Source: Promethearchaeota archaeon
GTDB taxonomy: Archaea > Asgardarchaeota > Lokiarchaeia > Sigynarchaeales > SOKP01
NCBI GenBank assembly: GCA_016839655.1
Contig: JAEOTW010000318.1
Location: forward strand, 1-5,220
Reading direction: 5' to 3'
DNA length: 5,220 bases
Position numbers and translations under genes: made by a program. Position 1 is the first letter of the stretch. Each line of letters starts with the position of its first letter. This document shows positions 1 to 5,220 of the stretch, in pieces. The notes beneath the pieces are model-generated. The model was not told where the DNA came from, searched no databases, and was given only the letters and a program-made list of their open reading frames with translations.

Positions 1-212
1 CCTATGTCGCCAATCGTTAATTGAAACCCAAAGTCCTTATTTAAAACCGAAAAGTGATCCCATTCTTTAATGCGAGACCATCCTTTCCCAATAACTTCTT
101 TGTTATATCTCAAAATCGGCTTTCGAGCCCAACCTCTTTGAATTAAAGAACCATCTTTATTGAATAAATCTGATGGGTTAATAATTTCTTTTTGATCTCT
201 TATTATAATCAC
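1..212 (-). CDS. DUF2804 family protein, N-terminal part (cut by window edge)
   Basis: This reading frame was translated by hand from the complement and gives about 70 residues before it leaves the window. The segment reads NPSDLFNKDGSLIQRGWARK, then PILRYNKE, then RIKEWDHFSVL and LTIGDIG. The order 'acidic-Asp-Gly / GWA-K-P / YN / R-K-EWD / LTI-D-G' is what I recall for the start of DUF2804 proteins, which are usually about 330 residues long, so only the first fifth is present here. Their biochemical function is not established to my knowledge. The frame is closed upstream by a TAA at about 257-255. The only conventional start that leaves a sensible N-terminus is GTG at 212-210; there is no ATG and no clear Shine-Dalgarno site. 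It follows the aminotransferase gene in the same direction after 270 bases and a strong terminator, so it is probably transcribed separately. Family assignment is fairly sure; the start codon is less so. Confidence 0.8.
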   Translation of the reverse strand, partial: MIIIRDQKEIINPSDLFNKDGSLIQRGWARKPILRYNKEVIGKGWSRIKEWDHFSVLNKDFGFQLTIGDI

Positions 213-240
213 ATTTTTATTGAAGTTATTAGAAAGTAAC

Positions 241-257
241 TTAAAATATTCTTTTTA
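241..257 (-). promoter_or_regulatory. Candidate TATA box for the DUF2804 gene
   Basis: On the minus strand an A-rich stretch followed by GAATATTTTAAG resembles an archaeal BRE plus TATA element. Its centre near 248 predicts transcription starting around 222, only about 10 bases before the GTG at 212, which would suit a short-leader message. A competing TATA-like box (TTTATAC, 331-325) would start transcription near 300 and place the 275-293 hairpin in the leader. The rest of the 213-464 gap shows no gene or other feature I can support. Confidence 0.3.
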
Positions 258-271
258 AGGTCTTCTAGTTT

Positions 272-296
272 TTGCTTGAAGTTTTTCTTCAAGTAA
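272..296. repeat. Perfect 7-bp inverted repeat with T5/A5 loop, possible operator or 5' UTR hairpin
   Basis: CTTGAAG (275-281) and CTTCAAG (287-293) are perfect complements around a five-base homopolymer loop (282-286). On the plus strand the stem extends through one G-U pair and two more A-T pairs to 272-296. It lies 63 bases upstream of the GTG start of the DUF2804 gene. No long T-run follows on either strand, so it does not look like an intrinsic terminator. It could be a dyad operator or a hairpin in the 5' untranslated region of the DUF2804 transcript. Confidence 0.5.
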
Positions 297-464
297 TAAT
301 TCATATGAAATGTGTTTTATGATAGTATAAAGACTCAGTTTTTTAGTTTTAATGAATATTAGTTAGAGAAGTCAAAAATTTTGTAAATTATTAGACTTAA
401 TCTATGTAACCATAAATATTATACAATTCTTAAAAATAGAGTTTGCTTAGGAATTTTGTATCTT

Positions 465-488
465 AAAAAAAAAAAAGAGTATTTACTC
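465..488 (-). terminator. Oligo-T terminator of the aminotransferase gene
   Basis: On the minus strand the stop codon of the aminotransferase sits inside a short palindrome, GAGTAAATACTC (488-477), followed directly by twelve T residues (476-465). A run of U residues is the main archaeal termination signal, and here it begins six bases past the stop codon. The stem is only four to five base pairs, so the T12 tract is probably the working part. It should isolate this gene from the DUF2804 gene downstream. Confidence 0.75.
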
Positions 489-1880
489 AATCTTTTTACA
501 AATATCTTCAATTTTGTCTACAGTTTGATCAATTATTTCATCGGTATGGAGGATACACATATAGAATCTGCTTCCTGCAACAGAAATTATTTCCTGATCA
601 ACTAAAGCTGCTCCCATATGTTCCATGAATTTTTTCCTCAATGGAAGCTGTCCTACTTGGTCCGGAACATCAAAACTCAAGCCAAATAGACATGAAGTAT
701 GAAAATGAACTGTGCCACCAAGATTATACGAAAACCATGGTAATTCATATTTTTCAAATACTTTGTTCAATCCATTTGCTAAGCGAGCTCCTGCTTTACC
801 TGCTTTTTCTGTTGCGCCAGTTTTTTCAACCAATTTAATAGCATTATATGCAGCCGCACAAGTTAAGGGGTTTGCCGCTAATGTTCCTCCACTATATGCT
901 CTTTTTCCTCCACCAACTCCAGCAGCGCAATATTTCATATATTCTTCTTTACCACCAATAGCAGCAGCAGAAGGATACCCATGTCCAACGATTTTTCCAA
1001 ACACAGATAAATCAGGTTCATAACCATAATAAGCCTGACCACCACCCATATGCAATCTAAAAGCACAGACAACTTCGTCTGAGATCAACAATGTTTTATT
1101 TTCATGGCAAAGTTCTTCCACTTCTTTATTAAATCCTGGTCTAACTGGATTAGCTCCAGATTCGCCTCCCATCGGTTCAATTAAAACCGCAGCAACTTTT
1201 CGTTTCTCCTTAAACATTTGTCGTAATGTTTCGATATCATTTGGAGGACACGAGTCAATAAACTTAAAAACATTTTTAGGAATGCCATGTGACTCTAATA
1301 GCTTTGTTCCTGGTACATGCATATCGTAGACTAACTGATCTGACCACCCATGATAACTACCTCCAATTTTTATTACCCACTTTCGATTCGTAGCAACTCT
1401 AGCGATTCTGATTGCTAGCATATCAGCTTCAGTCCCCGTTTGGAGCCACCTTATAATCTCACAGGAAGGAAAGTGCTTTTGAAGCTCTTCTGCTGCAAGA
1501 TATTCGTATTCGTGAGTTATTCCATGACAGGGTCCAACATCTCTAATAACTTCGATAATCTTTTCTGTCAAAACGGGATGATTATGCCCTAGTATAATTG
1601 GACCTCCGTCCATTAGATAGTCTGTTAAGACAACATCATCTACAGTTTCCATGTAGCAATCATATACTCGCTTACTTTCTAAGGGAAACGGATAATTGAA
1701 AGCGAGGTTATGTTCAACTCCCCCAGGTATGATTTTTCTAGCTCTTTCAAAAGCCTTTTTAGACTTAATATGATTCTTTTCGTATCTTTCTAAGATTGCC
1801 TTCAATTCTTCAGGTTTAAATTTACTGATAGGCAAATCAACAATATTTTTAATTTTAGCCTTTTTTTCTTCATAATCCAT
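483..1880 (-). CDS. Class III PLP-dependent aminotransferase, GSA-aminomutase-like
   Basis: This 465-residue cytosolic enzyme is complete, from ATG at 1880 to TAA at 485-483. It belongs to fold-type I, class III aminotransferases, which transfer an amino group through pyridoxal phosphate. Visible landmarks in order are: the PGGV motif of GSA-aminomutase-like proteins (52-55); GGPIILGHNHP (92-102); the phosphate-binding TGTEA (148-152); SYHG with the PLP-stacking Tyr176; Glu235; SDEV with Asp268, which should pair with the pyridine nitrogen; the Schiff-base lysine Lys296 in FGKIVGHGYP; and GGTLAANPL (331-338), whose Thr333 normally reaches the partner subunit's PLP phosphate. All key residues are present, so it should be active. 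It is longer than typical HemL (about 430 residues) because of a charged N-terminal extension of roughly 40 residues, and no other haem genes are nearby. The substrate is therefore unknown: it may be an amino acid mutase or an omega-aminotransferase. It has its own promoter region and terminator. Confidence 0.93.
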   Translation of the reverse strand: MDYEEKKAKIKNIVDLPISKFKPEELKAILERYEKNHIKSKKAFERARKIIPGGVEHNLAFNYPFPLESKRVYDCYMETVDDVVLTDYLMDGGPIILGHNHPVLTEKIIEVIRDVGPCHGITHEYEYLAAEELQKHFPSCEIIRWLQTGTEADMLAIRIARVATNRKWVIKIGGSYHGWSDQLVYDMHVPGTKLLESHGIPKNVFKFIDSCPPNDIETLRQMFKEKRKVAAVLIEPMGGESGANPVRPGFNKEVEELCHENKTLLISDEVVCAFRLHMGGGQAYYGYEPDLSVFGKIVGHGYPSAAAIGGKEEYMKYCAAGVGGGKRAYSGGTLAANPLTCAAAYNAIKLVEKTGATEKAGKAGARLANGLNKVFEKYELPWFSYNLGGTVHFHTSCLFGLSFDVPDQVGQLPLRKKFMEHMGAALVDQEIISVAGSRFYMCILHTDEIIDQTVDKIEDICKKIE

Positions 1881-1903
1881 TAAAAATCAACAACTAATAC
1901 CAT
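1880..1903 (-). other. Mini-ORF MVLVVDF overlapping the aminotransferase start (possible leader peptide)
   Basis: An ATG at 1903-1901 opens a seven-codon frame whose TAA (1882-1880) shares its last A with the ATG of the aminotransferase, forming TAATG. An AAGGA (1912-1908) lies four bases before the mini-ORF start, at acceptable Shine-Dalgarno spacing, while the aminotransferase start has no purine-rich site of its own. This arrangement would permit termination-reinitiation coupling. It could equally be chance in AT-rich DNA, and no peptide function is implied. Confidence 0.3.
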
Positions 1904-1934
1904 AATTTCCTTTATTAGTGAATAAGAAGCAAAA

Positions 1935-1951
1935 CTAATTAACTTAATTAG
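1935..1951. promoter_or_regulatory. 17-bp perfect palindrome at the aminotransferase transcription start (operator candidate)
   Basis: CTAATTAA (1935-1942) and TTAATTAG (1944-1951) are perfect 8-bp arms around one central base. The palindrome starts five bases downstream of the TATA-like box and covers the predicted start point. A dimeric helix-turn-helix repressor bound at such a site commonly blocks archaeal transcription. The arms are AT-only except for the outer C/G, so chance occurrence somewhere in 5 kb is not excluded; its position is the main argument. Confidence 0.4.
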
Positions 1952-1955
1952 AAAA

Positions 1956-1965
1956 GTTATATATC
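1956..1965 (-). promoter_or_regulatory. TATA box candidate for the aminotransferase gene
   Basis: The minus strand reads GATATATAAC here, the best TATA-like element in the 122-base gap between the membrane-protein gene and the aminotransferase. Spacing of about 25 bases predicts a transcription start near 1935 and a leader of about 55 bases. The T-rich stretch just before it (1979-1966 on the minus strand, TTTAATTTTT) may also serve as a weak terminator for the upstream membrane-protein gene. Confidence 0.45.
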
Positions 1966-2002
1966 AAAAATTAAATTTATCCATCCTAAATTTGTTGGAG
2001 AG

Positions 2003-4150
2003 CTATTTGATTGGTTTAATTAATTTAAATTCCATCAAAGACTCTAAAGCGTTGATGATTTCATCTTCATTTTTATCAGTTTCCCTCTCAAGGATATCCA
2101 TTAGTTTAAAATGGCTCTTTTCCTTTAAGATCATAAATATAGCATTCATAATTTGGAACTCAAATTTGGAGAGGTTCAACTTTTTCTTATATTTTAGAAG
2201 CTCTGATTCTTCAATGTTTACTTTGAATGGATCTTTGTAATAAATATCAAAATACTCATGGATTAAGGGTCGTACGACCTCATCCAAGCTATAAAGATCG
2301 TTATCCCAGTTCTTCAATTTATTTGAGATCTTCACATAAAGAGCAAAACTAAAATGCACTAAGATTTCTTTTAAGCGCTTAGACGATTTAGTTTTTAAAA
2401 TTACCACTGTACGTAATTCTTCCACATCTAATACAAGGCAGTGAAATTGTTTAAGGTCTAGTTCTATGACTTTATGAAAATCAATCTTATCTTTGGATTT
2501 TTTCATTTTTCCATCCTTTTTGTCAGATCTAGTTATCTCTTCTCCAATAATCGACACGGCTTGAATGAATCCTGAAAATAAGGTATTTTTTCCTTTCATG
2601 ATTGAGGAATAACTTTGTGTAAACACGGGAAGTCCACTGGGTTTATGCATAGCTATGATTGCCTGTAAATTTCGTATGTCTTTGAATTTTTGGGTTTTTA
2701 GTACTAAATAAGATTTCTTCCTCTGCTGTCTGGGTAAAATGACATAAGATCTCAAGCTTAAACTCCCTAAAATACCAATTATTACAAGTAATATTGTTAT
2801 AAACACCCCTAATAAAAATGCTGATATATCTTCCTCAGGTATAAATTCGATATACGAGATTTCAAGAAACACATCATCAATAGAAATTGTTATAATTTCA
2901 TCAAAAATAAACTCATCAGCGATATAAAGCTGAATTTCGATTGATAGATTTTCATCCTTTGAAAATAAGGAAATAATGTTAAAACCCCCTATCTTAACAT
3001 CTTGAAATATATCCGTAATATTTGCATCAATCAACTTAATTGCGTCAATCTCATGCTTATTTGCAAAGATTTCAATTTCAGAATTAGCAGATAAAGAAGA
3101 AGGCCAAGGTTTATTTATTTTATATTTAAAATTAAGATTCGCTCTAGTGATCTCAATGTTATATTTACTAATATCACTAATCCTATCCAAAGTCTGACTC
3201 CAGGAGAGAAAAGTGAATTGATCAATTATTTTCTTATAGGAAAAAGTTAGATTTACAGATTTTAAAATCAAGAGTGTCCAATTATCTGCATCTTGAGCAA
3301 AATTATCCTCGCACCAAATTCTCATACCGACTGAGATAGTAAAATCTTTAAAGTCTTGACCTAAAACAGAGGTTAAATAGTATACCAATGTTTCCTCAGG
3401 GACTGTAACCATTATAGTATCGTTCATATGATTAATTTCCGGTAAATCTTGTCCAAGTTCCCAAGTTTGGTAATACGCAACCTCAAAAACGTTATTACTG
3501 TCTGTATCAGATATTAAAACATAAAATCTTACAAAATCTCCTGTGGATGCTTGGAAAGGTTGTGTTGGATCTTGATCAATACCATCATCAGTTAACACAT
3601 CTATGGCCCCAGTATGTTCATCACCTCCAATAGCACTATCATCTAAAGAAGGTGTTGCTTGAACTGTTGCATTAAACGTTGCTGTAATATTAGCAGAAGT
3701 AATTATATAATCTGAAATATTGGCGGGCATTTCAAGTATACGATTCCAATTTACAGCAACACTCTGATCAGCCCCTTCATGCCAAAAATGGGATACACAT
3801 GCACCACTAGAATTAATGTCATAATGATCTGGAAGAGCTGGGAAGTTTGGATTAATAGATGCATTCCAATTCCAATCTTGTGTTAAGTCTGAATAAAAAT
3901 TATACTCCCTTTTATCACCAAGAATTTCAAAATTCGCAGCTCCATTGTGATTTGTAGCATTTACATCCGTTTCATCCCCTTCAACACTGTTGTTCCAATT
4001 ATTTATCGGGGAATCAAACGAGGGATCATCCAAAAATTGTTCTGTATAATGTTTTTCACTTTGAGTATGTAAAATTGAAACTTTTTCATCTGGGTCTTCT
4101 CGAAATTGAATTAAATTTAAAAATATGCTCGTAAAAAATACTACTATCAA
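2003..4150 (-). CDS. Single-pass membrane protein: duplicated beta-rich ectodomain, TM helix, longin/roadblock-like cytosolic domain
   Basis: I do not recognise this 715-residue protein by name. An N-terminal hydrophobic segment (about 1-15) looks like a signal peptide or anchor. The outer part (about 25-440) is rich in Asp, Asn and Trp, with 12 N-x-S/T sequons and only two cysteines (Cys118, Cys280). It holds two related beta-sandwich-like domains, about 105-306 and 310-436. A transmembrane helix (443-466) is followed by the basic stretch RQQRKK (474-479), placing the C-terminus in the cytosol. Residues 495-635 begin LQAIIAMHKPSGLPVF, followed by a helix with SGFIQAVSIIG, and match the strand-strand-helix start of the longin/roadblock-like domains common in Asgard archaea. 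A Lys-rich loop (541-556) interrupts it. Residues 645-715 look like a winged helix. There are no histidine-kinase or transporter motifs. The only conventional in-frame start is TTG at 4150, but the frame stays open to 4261 and encodes KKFKKVVF just before the hydrophobic segment, so the true start may lie upstream. It could be a surface receptor or an adhesion/trafficking adaptor. Confidence 0.85.
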   Translation of the reverse strand: MIVVFFTSIFLNLIQFREDPDEKVSILHTQSEKHYTEQFLDDPSFDSPINNWNNSVEGDETDVNATNHNGAANFEILGDKREYNFYSDLTQDWNWNASINPNFPALPDHYDINSSGACVSHFWHEGADQSVAVNWNRILEMPANISDYIITSANITATFNATVQATPSLDDSAIGGDEHTGAIDVLTDDGIDQDPTQPFQASTGDFVRFYVLISDTDSNNVFEVAYYQTWELGQDLPEINHMNDTIMVTVPEETLVYYLTSVLGQDFKDFTISVGMRIWCEDNFAQDADNWTLLILKSVNLTFSYKKIIDQFTFLSWSQTLDRISDISKYNIEITRANLNFKYKINKPWPSSLSANSEIEIFANKHEIDAIKLIDANITDIFQDVKIGGFNIISLFSKDENLSIEIQLYIADEFIFDEIITISIDDVFLEISYIEFIPEEDISAFLLGVFITILLVIIGILGSLSLRSYVILPRQQRKKSYLVLKTQKFKDIRNLQAIIAMHKPSGLPVFTQSYSSIMKGKNTLFSGFIQAVSIIGEEITRSDKKDGKMKKSKDKIDFHKVIELDLKQFHCLVLDVEELRTVVILKTKSSKRLKEILVHFSFALYVKISNKLKNWDNDLYSLDEVVRPLIHEYFDIYYKDPFKVNIEESELLKYKKKLNLSKFEFQIMNAIFMILKEKSHFKLMDILERETDKNEDEIINALESLMEFKLIKPIK

Positions 4151-4233
4151 TATAAAAACTACTTTCTTGAATTTTTTTAAATTTGAGATAAACTCTACAC
4201 CTTTGCAGTAAATCTGAAAAATCGATACCTTAA

Positions 4234-4311
4234 CCCTTATCTGAGCAAAAAAATGATAATACTAAAAATATTTATATTTAAGTATTTTTAACAGTTTTAT
4301 CCATTATCTGA
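4234..4311 (+). repeat. Pair of direct repeats CCnTTATCTGA flanking the divergent promoter core
   Basis: CCCTTATCTGA (4234-4244) and CCATTATCTGA (4301-4311) differ at one base and are 67 bases apart, one on each side of the shared AT core. A shorter copy, ATCTGAAA, occurs at 4212-4219 and again within the right-hand copy at 4306-4313. Repeated sites in this position could bind one regulator controlling both the kinase and the membrane protein. Nothing else is recognisable in the 212-base gap (4151-4362), which has no stand-alone gene. Confidence 0.35.
4264..4289. promoter_or_regulatory. Shared AT-rich core of a divergent promoter
   Basis: The core is bounded by AAAAATA (4264-4270) and its exact complement TATTTTT (4283-4289). 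Between them, TTTATATTTA (4271-4280) is a TATA-like box for the sugar kinase, and the minus strand reads TTAAATATAAATA as a TATA-like box for the membrane protein. Predicted start points are near 4300 on the plus strand and 4248 on the minus strand. A second kinase option is CTTTATTTA (4331-4339), which lies 24-32 bases before the ATG and would give a leaderless message. Confidence 0.45.
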
Positions 4312-4362
4312 AATCTTTCGTTCAAATAATCTTTATTTACCTAAACAACATTAATATTAAAT

Positions 4363-5220
4363 ATGTCAGATTCAGAAAAAAAATATATTCTTGCGATAGA
4401 TCATGGCACGGGTGGTCCTAAAACTGCTATAGTCTCAACACGGGGTGACGTTGTCGATTGGGCGTTTCAAGAAGTTCCTTTACATGCAGAAAAGGGAGGC
4501 GGGGTTGAGCAAGACCCAAACGATTGGTGGAATGCCATCATCAAAACAGCAAAACAAGTGATAGATAGCGGAAAAGTTTCCATAGATGACATTGTGGGCG
4601 TATGTAACTCAAGCCAATGGAGCGGTACAGTAGCTTTAGATAAAAATGGCAACCATTTAATGAATGCTATAATATGGATGGACACTCGCGGGGCACCTTA
4701 TGTTAAAAAACTCCATAAAAGCTTAATCCAGATAAGCGGGTATTCTATGCGTAAGGCGCTGAAATATGTTAAAATTACTGGAGCGGCTCCAACCCTATCT
4801 GGTAAGGATCCACTTGGTCATATTATGTGGATGAAAGATAAAAAGCCAGATATATACGATGCAACCTATATGTTTCTGGAACCTCAAGATTATGTTAATA
4901 TGAAGTTTACGGGTATATTTGCTGCTTCATATGCTTCTATTCAGATGCATTTCATGACGGATATACGCGATATTAACAATATTAAATATAATAACCAAAT
5001 TATGAAATGGGTTAAGGTAGATCCTGAAAAATTCCCTAAAGATTTACGATGGTCTACAGATATCCTAGGTCCAATTAAAGACGAGATTGCTGAACAAATT
5101 GGCTTAAAAAAGGGCACTAAGATGGTGATGGGAGCACCAGATCTACAAACAGCAACTGTAGGGTCAGGGGCTATAAGAGATTATGAAGGTCATATATATA
5201 TCGGTACTTCTGATTGGCTC
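4363..5220 (+). CDS. FGGY-family carbohydrate kinase, N-terminal 286 residues (cut by window edge)
   Basis: FGGY kinases phosphorylate sugars or polyols with ATP in the cytosol, feeding them into central metabolism. This frame starts at ATG 4363 and runs without a stop to the right edge; the family is usually about 500 residues, so the second ATPase-fold half is mostly missing. Visible motifs are AIDHGTGGPKT (11-21), the phosphate-1 loop with Asp13; VEQDP (48-52); SSQWSG (83-88), in the substrate region; WMDTRG (105-110), matching the W-D-R motif typical of xylulokinase-like members; LSGKDPLGHIMWMK (145-158); LEPQDYVNMKFTG (172-184); GAPDLQTATVGSGA (257-270), with Asp260 as the expected catalytic base; and GTSDWL (281-286), the start of the phosphate-2 loop. 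The phosphate-1 loop has Gly-Gly-Pro where the common form has Ser/Thr-rich residues. The sugar cannot be named from this half. There is no Shine-Dalgarno site, in keeping with a leaderless or SD-independent start. It is divergent from the membrane-protein gene. Confidence 0.92.
   Translation, partial: MSDSEKKYILAIDHGTGGPKTAIVSTRGDVVDWAFQEVPLHAEKGGGVEQDPNDWWNAIIKTAKQVIDSGKVSIDDIVGVCNSSQWSGTVALDKNGNHLMNAIIWMDTRGAPYVKKLHKSLIQISGYSMRKALKYVKITGAAPTLSGKDPLGHIMWMKDKKPDIYDATYMFLEPQDYVNMKFTGIFAASYASIQMHFMTDIRDINNIKYNNQIMKWVKVDPEKFPKDLRWSTDILGPIKDEIAEQIGLKKGTKMVMGAPDLQTATVGSGAIRDYEGHIYIGTSDWL

Noticed and set aside
272..296. Hairpin as a CRISPR repeat or insertion-sequence end
   Set aside because: It occurs once, with no spacer-like array, no transposase and no target duplication nearby.
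641..1023. Two open frames on the plus strand (641-838 and 712-1023) inside the aminotransferase gene
   Set aside because: They lie antisense to conserved catalytic regions of a well-supported enzyme, and their translations have no recognisable motif.
483..1880. Naming the aminotransferase hemL
   Set aside because: Core motifs fit the wider GSA-aminomutase-like group, but the length, the N-terminal extension and the lack of haem gene context do not justify the specific name.
1992..2240. Plus-strand open frame of 82 codons
   Set aside because: It is antisense to the winged-helix-like end of the membrane protein, with low-complexity Ser/Ile/Leu composition expected from reversed Lys/Asp/Glu-rich codons.
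2003..4150. Membrane protein as a sensor histidine kinase or transporter component
   Set aside because: The cytosolic part has no H-box, no GHKL ATP-binding motifs and no Walker motifs, and only one strong TM helix follows the N-terminal hydrophobic segment.
4467..4685. Minus-strand open frame of 72 codons
   Set aside because: It is antisense to the FGGY kinase region that encodes the VEQDP and WMDTR motifs; it has no independent support.

Overview
The window is low-GC archaeal-looking DNA. The combination of a membrane-anchored protein with a longin/roadblock-like cytosolic module, a heavily sequon-marked ectodomain, AT-rich TATA-type promoters and scarce Shine-Dalgarno sites points to an Asgard archaeon, probably Lokiarchaeia-like. 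That lineage call is an inference from protein style, not from a marker gene.

Layout from left to right. Positions 1-212 (minus) hold the N-terminal part of a DUF2804 protein, cut by the window edge. A 270-base gap follows, with a perfect hairpin/dyad at 275-293 and, at its right end, an oligo-T terminator (465-488). That terminator belongs to a class III PLP aminotransferase of the glutamate-1-semialdehyde aminomutase-like group (483-1880, minus). The aminotransferase has its own promoter region, with a TATA-like box at 1956-1965, a perfect 17-bp palindrome at 1935-1951, and a seven-residue mini-ORF that overlaps its start codon. Next comes a 715-residue, single-pass membrane protein (2003-4150, minus). 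It has an N-terminal hydrophobic segment, two related beta-rich outer domains with 12 N-glycosylation sequons, a transmembrane helix, a cytosolic longin/roadblock-like domain and a C-terminal winged-helix-like tail. Across a 212-base divergent promoter region lies an FGGY-family sugar kinase (4363 to the right edge, plus), incomplete at its C-terminus.

The minus-strand genes are separated by gaps of 122 and 270 bases and look individually transcribed rather than forming a tight operon. The membrane protein and the sugar kinase share a divergent control region with a common AT core and a repeated 11-bp motif, so co-regulation is plausible. The most unusual item is the membrane protein: a receptor-like design that joins a probably glycosylated surface domain to a trafficking-type cytosolic module. 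Its translation start is also unresolved. No RNA genes, mobile elements or CRISPR arrays were seen.
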